A stretch of 5,241 bases of DNA, taken from positions 1 through 5,241 of the forward strand of contig JAQICW010000137.1 of assembly GCA_027858355.1 (NCBI GenBank). Direction: 5' to 3'. Source of the DNA: Desulfobacula sp. (lineage in GTDB: Bacteria; Desulfobacterota; Desulfobacteria; Desulfobacterales; Desulfobacteraceae). Shown here in pieces: positions 1 through 5,241 of the stretch. The notes below the pieces were generated by a model. That model ran no database searches. It was not told the DNA's origin and saw nothing but the letters and a program-made list of their open reading frames with translations. A program made the position numbers and the translations under genes. Every line of letters starts with the position of its first letter. Position 1 is the first letter of the stretch.

Positions 1-1380
1 GTCATAGGGTGGATGATTCGTAGAAGTCAAAATAAGATTAAAGCTGGGAGCAGAATCTGAACAAACAACATCGGAAATATAGTTAAAAAGGCTGACATCA
101 TCAATACCCCACTCGTTTCTTTGAACATATTTCTTTATTTTCTCCCCTGCGCCAAATACCTGGCCAAAACCTTGGGAACTGGCAACCAAACCAATGTTCT
201 GCCAATTCAGATACCCGCCATAAAAAAACCGAGTTTTATAGCCTAAGGCTGCCATCAGTCTGGCAATCGCTCCAGGATATATTTTTTCAGTAAAATGTTG
301 CGCGTTCAAACCGATAAACGGCAGCCCAAGCACGATTGTTTGCACGGCCGGCATGGTTGTGGTGCCTGCAGGCAAAAAATTCTTAAAATACATCCCTTTT
401 TCAATCATTGCCTTTAGACCTTCGGTAACCTCCAGGCTATTATACTTGGGAAGCAGGGGCCAGGAATCATACCTTTCCATAAGCAATACAAAAATGTGCA
501 GAGGTTTTTCCGGTAAGAGATAGTTTCCCGAAGAGACCTTCAGAAAATGGCTATCCAGTTCCCCAACCTTTGCATCACCAGAAATGTCAGTTAAGGCATC
601 CACAACATCAGAAACCTGATACAGGTTTTTGTCGTAGGAGCGCATTTTCAGTTGATACTCATATGTGGCTTTATATAAAGCAATCGGGCCCGGTATAACT
701 GAAGCATTTAAGACTTTGGAGTGAAATCGCATGGCGTTACTGTCATCCGCCTCCAACGGGCCAAAGGCAAAAGAAAAAGAAAGGGCCGTAAACAGTAACA
801 AAAAAATAGCCAGTGCTAAGCGGTTGTTCAGAAAAGGGTGCCATTTTCTTATCATTGATTTTTGAAGGGTCTTCATGAAAAAGGGATGTCCCCAAATGGC
901 GTATAAAATAGCGACAAAAAGGATACAAACTATATATTCAATCAGATGGTATGAGGTCATCATGGTCTTGAATATGGCCAGATGATCATCATGCAAGCCA
1001 TCAAAAATACGGATATTAAAAGTGTTGTTATACTCCAGGAAGAATTCATGGGTTGCTGCGGTAAACAATAGGGTCAAAAAGATGAAACCGCTCAAAAATA
1101 CCCTTTGGAAAAAATCAGAGGCTCTCGATAAGGTAAAAAAAACCGGAACGGATGAAAACAAAACAAGAAAACAAAAGAGCATGAAGGAGAGCTTCATATC
1201 GTACAAGAAACCAATCCAGAAAACCTGTGAAAGGTTAACAATGGAAAAAGAAGAGCCTGATGAATCCCCCAAAGAAAAGATGAAGAGCCAGCGCAACATC
1301 CCCATATAAAGAAGGCAAAAGAAAAATATTTTGATATTCAGGATAATGGATTCGAGAAAATTTTTAACAGAATATTTCAT
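1..1380 (-). CDS. LTA synthase/OpgB-type membrane phosphoglycerol transferase (sulfatase fold), C-terminus cut by window
   Basis: The frame is open for 460 codons from an ATG at 1380 to the left window edge. Family members are usually about 600-700 residues, so the C-terminus is missing. The N-terminal 210 residues are rich in hydrophobic helices (about 9-35, 53-83, 94-110, 145-163 and 187-207), as in the five-helix membrane part of LtaS. The extracytoplasmic sulfatase-fold domain begins near residue 296. It shows LLMER with E302 as the probable metal ligand, GTTT at 339-342 where the catalytic Thr should lie (most likely T342), FFYGG at 385-389 followed by W393, and TNHPPYD at 454-460, which matches the substrate-binding His region (H456). 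The final Asp-His metal ligands would be beyond the edge. Known members transfer phosphoglycerol or related groups from lipids to glycans, and some relatives are sulfatases; the substrate here is unknown. The start has only a weak AAAAGA ribosome site, but no better start exists before the in-frame TAG at 1435-1437. It is the fourth gene of the tandem, 50 bases after the kinase-like gene. Confidence 0.85.
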   Translation of the reverse strand, partial: MKYSVKNFLESIILNIKIFFFCLLYMGMLRWLFIFSLGDSSGSSFSIVNLSQVFWIGFLYDMKLSFMLFCFLVLFSSVPVFFTLSRASDFFQRVFLSGFIFLTLLFTAATHEFFLEYNNTFNIRIFDGLHDDHLAIFKTMMTSYHLIEYIVCILFVAILYAIWGHPFFMKTLQKSMIRKWHPFLNNRLALAIFLLLFTALSFSFAFGPLEADDSNAMRFHSKVLNASVIPGPIALYKATYEYQLKMRSYDKNLYQVSDVVDALTDISGDAKVGELDSHFLKVSSGNYLLPEKPLHIFVLLMERYDSWPLLPKYNSLEVTEGLKAMIEKGMYFKNFLPAGTTTMPAVQTIVLGLPFIGLNAQHFTEKIYPGAIARLMAALGYKTRFFYGGYLNWQNIGLVASSQGFGQVFGAGEKIKKYVQRNEWGIDDVSLFNYISDVVCSDSAPSFNLILTSTNHPPYD

Positions 1381-1430
1381 GATCTTTTGTAAAAGGACTC
1401 TTTGTTTTTTTCCTAATTTTTTTATTAATA

Positions 1431-2210
1431 TCAGCTATCACAATTTAAATATAGATTATAGTTTGATGCCACTTTACATACTTCTGCAATAGATTGGTTT
1501 ATATCACTATCTCCATTTATGCGATGCACACACTTTCCCTGACCTTTCAAAGCTTCACTCAAACGTTTAAGAACACTATTTCCATTCTGGAAATTGTTTA
1601 ACAGCTCTTCTTTGTCAAGTTTAAAATCATAAGGCAAAGGTTGAAACTGATACCGTCTCATAAACCGCTCCACACAGGTCGCAGGTTTAGTGACAATCCA
1701 GAAGACCTGATCCGAGATCGGCGCCAACTTTGCATACTTGGATATTAGATCGTCTGATATAGTATTTTCCATATATCCGAACAGAGTAAAACAACGCTGG
1801 GAAAAAGCTTCATCCATTATTGCAAGTTCTGATTCATAAATATGTTGCGAGACAAGCTGTATTTCGGAAAAAGATCTGACAATCGTGTCCCATATGGATT
1901 CTATCAACAACTCAGGCAGGTTTGACTCTGAAAGCATTTTTGACATAAATGTGATAAATTCCAAATGCCTGGAAGACAATATAACAAATTCCTGCAATGC
2001 AAATTTAGGCCCCATCAATGGCCACCAAATCCGAGATGGAAACCTTTTCAGCATATTCTTGATGGGTCCGTCATCTCGTCTTCTGAGACATTGTATGATT
2101 GCTTCATTGCTGGACAAAGCATGGCATGGTAACGTAAGAAGATGCCTTTTCAACGCTGAAGATAATGTGCTTTTACCGGATCCCGGCAGTCCTGCAAATT
2201 CCAGATACAT
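1431..2210 (-). CDS. Small P-loop kinase-like protein (nucleotide/thymidylate-kinase fold)
   Basis: This is a complete 259-residue protein, probably cytoplasmic, with no signal peptide or membrane helix. The Walker A motif GLPGSGKST lies at residues 7-15, directly after the first beta strand, as in nucleoside-monophosphate and small-molecule kinases. LAIMDEAFSQR at 129-139 fits a Walker B-like strand, with D133 and E134 as candidate magnesium or catalytic residues. An FWIVTKP strand at 170-176, followed by the Arg-containing helix ERFMRR (181-186), resembles the LID arginines of thymidylate-kinase-like proteins. The C-terminal HRINGDSD segment (229-236) resembles the last strand of this fold. 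The phosphate acceptor cannot be read from the sequence. Proteins of this type often sit in polysaccharide or lipid modification clusters, which fits its position between a thioesterase-like gene and an LTA-synthase-like gene. The ATG is supported by AAGGAG at 2221-2226, ten bases upstream. The gene starts 49 bases after the thioesterase-like gene ends. Confidence 0.8.
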   Translation of the reverse strand: MYLEFAGLPGSGKSTLSSALKRHLLTLPCHALSSNEAIIQCLRRRDDGPIKNMLKRFPSRIWWPLMGPKFALQEFVILSSRHLEFITFMSKMLSESNLPELLIESIWDTIVRSFSEIQLVSQHIYESELAIMDEAFSQRCFTLFGYMENTISDDLISKYAKLAPISDQVFWIVTKPATCVERFMRRYQFQPLPYDFKLDKEELLNNFQNGNSVLKRLSEALKGQGKCVHRINGDSDINQSIAEVCKVASNYNLYLNCDS

Positions 2211-2220
2211 ATTAACTATT

Positions 2221-2226
2221 CTCCTT
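2221..2226 (-). promoter_or_regulatory. Ribosome binding site of the P-loop kinase-like gene
   Basis: The minus strand reads AAGGAG, ten bases before the ATG at 2210. It is the strongest Shine-Dalgarno match in the tandem and fixes the kinase start. Its position in the 49-base gap means the kinase can initiate independently of the upstream thioesterase-like gene. Confidence 0.7.
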
Positions 2227-2259
2227 GAAAAATTCCAAACGGCCAGCCAATATCATGAA

Positions 2260-3129
2260 TTATTTGGTATTTCCTTCTATCTCTTTTATTATCATTTTTA
2301 TCCGTTCAGGCTTAAACCATCCTGAGTGGGTTGTATCTACATCAATCTTTTTAACTTCTCCTTTGTAAAATGTTCTGAGTTTAGGAGCGTATTTTTCCAC
2401 CCAGTTTTTTGAATCAAATAAAAGTACACGCCCATAATATGGCATGGGTGTGTAGGGGTTGGACTCGCATGCCTCGTAAAAAATCTTTTCAGTGACTCTG
2501 AACTGTATTGCTTCCGGAACAGGTTTCCCCAGCATAATATACAGGTGCTCCTTTATACTATCCAGAGAAGTGTAATAATAATGGATTTTGTCTTTTATTC
2601 TTGAGATTATTTTTTTAAATATATACATAAAACCCAATTCATTCATTTCATTTATTTGTTTCTTTACTAATGATAACGTCCCCCTGGTTTGCTTGTCCGC
2701 AACTGGAGCTGTTTCTTTTTTATCCCAATTTTCATCGATCATAACAAGCAACTCAACCTCTTTATTCGTACTTGTAAGCTGACAGGCAACTTCATGGGCT
2801 ACAGGGGAATTTGCACATCGCCCCATAATGATGTAAGGCCCGGATGGAAAAACATTATTGATATCATTAATACATTTTTGGGCAAGCTGCCAAATATCAA
2901 GGGAAAGAGTCTTATTTTTTTCAGTAGTATAAAAGTGAATAAAAATAGGAGCATGGTAAAATGGATGCCCGTTGAGATCTGCTTTTTTATAGGTCTGGAC
3001 AGCACCGACAGAATTACCAATTAAAATTATGGGTGTTTCGTTCCCATTTTTATTGATTAATCTCTGGGTATTAACCTTTGAAAGTTGAATGTTTCTGATC
3101 AGTCTTTCCCTTCTATTCTTAAGGCCCAA
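2260..3129 (-). CDS. Thioesterase-like alpha/beta hydrolase with Cys nucleophile; start uncertain
   Basis: The frame gives up to 289 residues when read from a TTG at 3129. It matches thioesterase domains of non-ribosomal peptide and polyketide systems, which release or proofread acyl groups bound to carrier proteins. The nucleophile elbow is PYIIMGRCANSPVAHEVA (98-115), matching the family pattern PY-x-x-x-G-x-S-x-G-x-x-x-A-x-E but with C105 in place of Ser and N107-S108 after it. D132 after the next strand (VMIDENW) and H268 near the end (TTHSGW) complete a plausible Cys-Asp-His triad. Residues about 150-200 form a helical, Lys-rich lid. There is no signal peptide, so the protein is probably cytoplasmic. 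The start is unclear. No ATG is usable: the frame is open only back to a TGA at 3142-3144, the TTG at 3129 lacks a ribosome site, and a CTG at 3102 has AGAAGG just upstream. The gene may use a rare start or be the remnant of a longer protein. It could instead act as a transferase or general hydrolase. Confidence 0.75.
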   Translation of the reverse strand: MGLKNRRERLIRNIQLSKVNTQRLINKNGNETPIILIGNSVGAVQTYKKADLNGHPFYHAPIFIHFYTTEKNKTLSLDIWQLAQKCINDINNVFPSGPYIIMGRCANSPVAHEVACQLTSTNKEVELLVMIDENWDKKETAPVADKQTRGTLSLVKKQINEMNELGFMYIFKKIISRIKDKIHYYYTSLDSIKEHLYIMLGKPVPEAIQFRVTEKIFYEACESNPYTPMPYYGRVLLFDSKNWVEKYAPKLRTFYKGEVKKIDVDTTHSGWFKPERIKMIIKEIEGNTK

Positions 3130-3243
3130 GAAAATGTGAGGTCAATGTGATAATTTGATGTTTAGTACTGCGAAAGTAGCTTAAAATCAATATTTTTCAC
3201 ACCATCAAAATTATTTTACCCCACAAAAGATTCTGCTTTCTCC
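3130..3243. other. Intergenic gap between the anchored hydrolase and thioesterase-like genes
   Basis: These 114 AT-rich bases follow the TAG of the upstream hydrolase gene. No hairpin followed by a T run is visible on the minus strand, so I see no terminator that would split the two genes. Only poor promoter matches occur, for example TTGATT and TACTAA separated by 17 bases on the minus strand. No open frame here carries recognisable thioesterase or carrier-protein sequence. Confidence 0.4.
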
Positions 3244-4278
3244 CTAAAAAGTCCATAAATCCACCTTTAATTCGGCAATCATTTTCATTCTGTTAAAGCA
3301 GTAATCCGGCAACATCTCATGGCCACCATCGAAAACCGTGAGTGACAACCGGTCAGTACCCCGTCTGAAGTAGATTCTACGATCACCCAGCACGCCCAAA
3401 TCACTTCTATGGCCTATGCCGCGTGTCAGTAGTTTAACAATTTCATCTTGAGAGACCAAGTAACCCTGATTTCCCAAAAGTTGTGCAATTCGATTATAGA
3501 ACAGTATTGAGTGCGAAATAGGGACACTTCCAGTGTAGCCGTCATTTATGCCGACATATATTTCAAGCCTGCTCTTTGGCTTTTCTGGCACATTCCAGAA
3601 AAGAGGTGAGCGTAATCTCGCTTCCCTTTCGTTCAACACCGTCCCATCAGATGTGCATTTCAGAATATCTTTTGCATACTTGGAGTTGCTATTTAAAGAT
3701 TGATAATACCAAGCCGATAAATCGCTGATAGGAACCCATGAAAGAAACGCTCGAACTCGGTGACGTGTTTTCAGATACGTACCCAATGTGACATACCCAC
3801 CTCCCGATGCACCAACAACGAACGTATTGCCTATGTCAACATTTCCGTTGTCAATTGCGTACTGAATTGCATCGTCAATATCCGCTATTACCTTTTCGCT
3901 AAGACAAGCATCTACAGTCCAATTCGGCCCCCGAAAATTAGGGTGGATGTAGTTCCATCTTGCATCTTTTGACATCTGGGCCAGAGGATCATTCTGCGAA
4001 TAGTCACCAGACCAGGTATGGAGGCTTACTACCAAAGGTTTCGGGAGGCCAAATTGTGCTCTTAAAAAATATGCAGCCTGGTCGGTTCCATCAGCACTGC
4101 TGGAAATGGTGACAAGCGAAAATCCTTCCGGCCAGCCTACTACTTCCTTTGTGCTGTCCCATTTATTGCTGGTGGAACTGAGACGAGACCTTATTTGCGG
4201 GTAGTAGTGCCCGACAAGGATGCCAAAAACTAATGACGTCAGCATCAAGAATAGGAGTAACTTGGTGTTTCTTTTCAT
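3244..4278 (-). CDS. Membrane-anchored or secreted alpha/beta hydrolase (esterase/prolyl-oligopeptidase-like)
   Basis: This is a complete 344-residue protein. The N-terminus has MKR plus a hydrophobic stretch at about 7-23 with no clear signal peptidase site, so it is probably a signal anchor that places the enzyme on the periplasmic side. The catalytic domain shows all three elements of an alpha/beta hydrolase: the nucleophile elbow GASGGGY (156-162) with S158; the acid in GINDGYTGSVP (243-253), probably D246; and the His in DGGHEMLP (317-324), H320. LVVSLHTWSGDY (82-93) fits the oxyanion strand, and HPNFRGPNW (112-120) is typical of S9-like and acetyl-xylan-esterase-like members. About 74 residues separate the acid and the His, longer than minimal esterases, and carry a GIGHRSDLG segment (287-295). 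An ester, such as O-acetyl or O-acyl on an envelope glycan, is a likely substrate, but peptidase activity cannot be excluded. The ATG has AGAAGG four bases upstream. It is the first gene of the four-gene tandem. Confidence 0.85.
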   Translation of the reverse strand: MKRNTKLLLFLMLTSLVFGILVGHYYPQIRSRLSSTSNKWDSTKEVVGWPEGFSLVTISSSADGTDQAAYFLRAQFGLPKPLVVSLHTWSGDYSQNDPLAQMSKDARWNYIHPNFRGPNWTVDACLSEKVIADIDDAIQYAIDNGNVDIGNTFVVGASGGGYVTLGTYLKTRHRVRAFLSWVPISDLSAWYYQSLNSNSKYAKDILKCTSDGTVLNEREARLRSPLFWNVPEKPKSRLEIYVGINDGYTGSVPISHSILFYNRIAQLLGNQGYLVSQDEIVKLLTRGIGHRSDLGVLGDRRIYFRRGTDRLSLTVFDGGHEMLPDYCFNRMKMIAELKVDLWTF

Positions 4279-4331
4279 TGGTCCTTCTTTGGTTTGTTGA
4301 TAACTAAAAGCGTTTTAAAGGAAAGGGCTGA

Positions 4332-4577
4332 CATATTAGCCCAGATTGCTGTAATCGTCCTGCTGCTAAAAAAGGCTATTACATTTATTGCCAGAATTTC
4401 TACATTGTTTATAGGTTACCATTATCCAAAGATCCTGCTATTGCAGAGAAATTACAGCCTCATTATGTTCCTAAATCCATATTCGCCCTTCTCCAAAGGG
4501 AGTGACGTCTTCTTGTTGACCAGGCTTATCTCTTTTTTAAGGGTCATCTTATGACTCAACAATCACTTTTTGCCTGA
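4332..4577 (+). pseudogene. Possible decayed gene fragment of unknown identity
   Basis: After a TGA at 4329-4331 the plus strand is open for 57 codons to a TGA at 4503-4505, then for 23 more to a TGA at 4575-4577. No ATG occurs in the first part. Its translation looks protein-like: a Cys-Cys pair, a Lys/Tyr-rich stretch KKGYYIYCQNFYIVYRLP, then SKDPAIAEKLQPHYVPKSIF. Such composition and the absence of a start suggest the tail of a broken gene, perhaps from a mobile element. I do not recognise the family. A second plus-strand frame (4294-4554, TTG start) is open over the same bases, so chance openness in AT-rich DNA remains a serious alternative. Confidence 0.25.
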
Positions 4578-4587
4578 TGGCAATTTT
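4570..4587 (+). terminator. Weak candidate intrinsic terminator
   Basis: TTGCC and GGCAA can pair around a TGAT loop (4570-4583) and are followed by TTTT on the plus strand. The stem is only five base pairs and the T run is short. Its arms also give an imperfect signal on the minus strand. It coincides with the end of the possible decayed plus-strand frame. Confidence 0.2.
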
Positions 4588-4779
4588 CTGACACTCTTTT
4601 TGTGTTTTTTTATTTACCTTTCCCCTGTTTTTGAAGAAATTTTACCTGATTTGAAGTAGGAATGCTGTCTTGCCGCCAAAAGCTCCGGCATAACTGATTT
4701 TTTGCTGCTGTTAAACAGCCTCGTGAATGGTAAATTGTGAATGCAAGAGCTGGATCAGGCTTTCATTATTATAGTTGTT

Positions 4780-4788
4780 GGGGGGGGG
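4780..4788 (+). repeat. Run of nine G
   Basis: Nine consecutive G lie at 4780-4788, followed by AGG, in an otherwise AT-rich non-coding stretch. Tracts like this slip during replication and can also give sequencing errors. It lies about 65 bases past the hicA stop and about 500 bases upstream of the hydrolase start, in no supported gene. Confidence 0.8.
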
Positions 4789-4851
4789 AGGTAAAGTATC
4801 ACGTTTTTGATCAACAGAGGATGAACTGATGGTTTATTAAAACTCAAGACT

Positions 4852-5076
4852 TTAGCCCAGCTTCAAAAGGTCATCCCGTGTTATTTCACAATCCCGAAGG
4901 ATCTTTGTCAAAAGGCCTGGGCCAATTGTTTCTCCTGAATGTACAGGAACAATTGTGCATCGACCATCAGAATGTCTTAAAAAATGATGACTTCCTTTGA
5001 CTCTAATGACACTGAATTTCATCTTTTTAAGTATTTTAACAAGCTGTTTGCCCCGCAGTGACGGATATTGTGTCAT
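4852..5076 (-). CDS. hicA: HicA-family mRNA interferase toxin
   Basis: This is a complete 74-residue protein of typical HicA length. HicA toxins are small double-stranded-RNA-binding-fold proteins that cleave mRNA and stop growth when not held by HicB. The family pattern is clear: SLRGKQLVKILKKMKF at the start (helix 1), KGSHHFLRH at 27-35 with the catalytic His at H30, DGRCTIVPVHSGETIGPG (37-54) for the beta strands and loop, and LLTKILRD (55-62) for the last helix. The ATG overlaps the stop of the upstream hicB in an ATGA, and no strong ribosome site precedes it, so it is probably translated by coupling to the antitoxin. Nothing suggests damage: the catalytic His and the core motifs are present. 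Confidence 0.95.
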   Translation of the reverse strand: MTQYPSLRGKQLVKILKKMKFSVIRVKGSHHFLRHSDGRCTIVPVHSGETIGPGLLTKILRDCEITRDDLLKLG

Positions 5077-5241
5077 ACAGAAACCGAAATTCTTTGAAAT
5101 CCAACAAATTGATTTGGAATAGCAATCTCATCAATCTCTCCACACAATTCAATTGCTTCTTTAATACGATCTAATAAAATATCCAACGATTTTGCCTGAG
5201 TATGACACCCTTTTAACTCAGGAACACTGGCGACATAAAAC
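5073..5241 (-). CDS. hicB: HicB-family antitoxin, short form, N-terminus cut by window
   Basis: The last 55 codons of the gene are visible, ending in a TGA at 5073-5075; the start lies beyond the right edge. Residues FYVASVPELKGCHTQAKS match the first strands of the HicB partial RNase-H-like fold (usual pattern: PEL-x-G-C-x-T-Q), followed by the helix LDILLDRIKEAIEL. The end, NQFVGFQRISVSV, closes the short form, so no C-terminal helix-turn-helix or ribbon-helix-helix domain follows. Short HicB proteins of about 70 residues bind and block HicA; whether this one also represses its own promoter cannot be judged, because the N-terminus and promoter are missing. The antitoxin-first order with a four-base overlap is common for short-form hicBA pairs. 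Confidence 0.93.
   Translation of the reverse strand, partial: FYVASVPELKGCHTQAKSLDILLDRIKEAIELCGEIDEIAIPNQFVGFQRISVSV

Larger units (their letters stand above)
4279..4851. other. Gene-poor region between the hicBA pair and the four-gene tandem
   Basis: These 573 bases hold no gene I can support. A promoter for the tandem should lie here, but I found no convincing -35/-10 pair on the minus strand. On the minus strand, 4275-4415 is open for 46 codons and its TGA overlaps the hydrolase ATG. The only ATG in that frame is at 4334, giving a 19-residue product that could be a leader peptide or chance. On the plus strand, 4332-4502 is a start-less open stretch. Other contents are the inverted repeats CCCTT-5-AAGGG (4486-4500) and GCTGTT-A-AACAGC (4707-4719), the 8-base palindrome TTGATCAA (4807-4814) and a run of nine G (4780-4788). 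Confidence 0.5.

Noticed and set aside
743..928. Minus-strand 61-codon open frame
   Set aside because: It is a different frame inside the LTA-synthase-like gene, whose own frame is open throughout and carries family motifs.
1022..1309. Plus-strand 95-codon open frame, very rich in Lys and Glu
   Set aside because: It lies opposite the membrane helices of the LTA-synthase-like gene. Its Lys/Glu richness is what the complement of Phe/Leu codons gives, and it has no ribosome site.
1885..2325. Plus-strand 146-codon open frame
   Set aside because: It is antisense to the P-loop kinase-like gene and the end of the thioesterase-like gene. Its sequence has no recognisable motif, while the minus strand has Walker A.
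2588..3024. Three overlapping open frames (2588-2782 plus, 2689-3024 plus, 2799-3020 minus)
   Set aside because: All are out-of-frame or antisense readings of the thioesterase-like gene, whose frame has the nucleophile elbow and triad.
3760..3972. Plus-strand 70-codon open frame
   Set aside because: It is antisense to the anchored hydrolase, over its nucleophile region.
4486..4500. Inverted repeat CCCTT-5-AAGGG as a terminator or operator
   Set aside because: The stem is only five base pairs with no T run, and there is no second copy to suggest an operator.
4294..4554. Plus-strand 86-codon hydrophobic open frame starting at TTG
   Set aside because: It has no ribosome site and begins only 15 bases from the divergent hydrolase start. 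A different frame over the same bases looks more protein-like. Retained only as part of the gene-poor region.
4707..4719. Inverted repeat GCTGTT-A-AACAGC as a terminator for hicBA
   Set aside because: On the minus strand it is followed by an A run, not a T run; the T run precedes it on the plus strand. It does not fit an intrinsic terminator in either direction.
1..5241. CRISPR array, tRNA or rRNA genes, intact insertion sequence
   Set aside because: I saw no regularly spaced direct repeats, no tRNA-like cloverleaf with a conserved T-loop, no rRNA segments and no terminal inverted repeats flanking a transposase.

Overview
The window looks like a piece of a moderately AT-rich Gram-negative chromosome. 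Inner-membrane and periplasm-directed envelope proteins suggest this, and the gene mix resembles accessory polysaccharide or envelope loci of Proteobacteria, possibly the delta/Desulfobacterota side. That taxonomic guess is inference from gene style only. Every convincing gene lies on the minus strand, so transcription runs from high to low coordinates.

Right end (about 4852-5241): a HicBA toxin-antitoxin pair. A short-form HicB antitoxin, cut by the window edge, overlaps the start of a complete HicA mRNA interferase by four bases.

Middle right (4279-4851): about 570 bases with no convincing gene. It holds a 57-codon open plus-strand stretch without a start that looks like a gene fragment, a minus-strand open frame whose stop overlaps the next gene's start, two small inverted repeats and a run of nine G.

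Left two-thirds (1-4278): four genes in tandem with gaps of 114, 49 and 50 bases, probably one operon. In transcription order they are: (1) a membrane-anchored alpha/beta hydrolase with a complete Ser-Asp-His triad; (2) a thioesterase-like alpha/beta hydrolase with Cys in the nucleophile position and no good start codon; (3) a small P-loop kinase-like protein; (4) a polytopic membrane protein of the lipoteichoic acid synthase/OpgB-type phosphoglycerol transferase (sulfatase fold) family, running off the left edge.

A working idea for the four genes (inference) is a cassette that modifies an envelope glycan or lipid. The thioesterase and kinase would act in the cytoplasm, releasing or transferring an acyl or aminoacyl group and phosphorylating a small substrate. 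The membrane phosphotransferase and the anchored esterase would add or remove groups on the outer side of the inner membrane. No glycosyltransferase, NRPS or acyl carrier gene is visible here, so the partners would have to lie outside the window.
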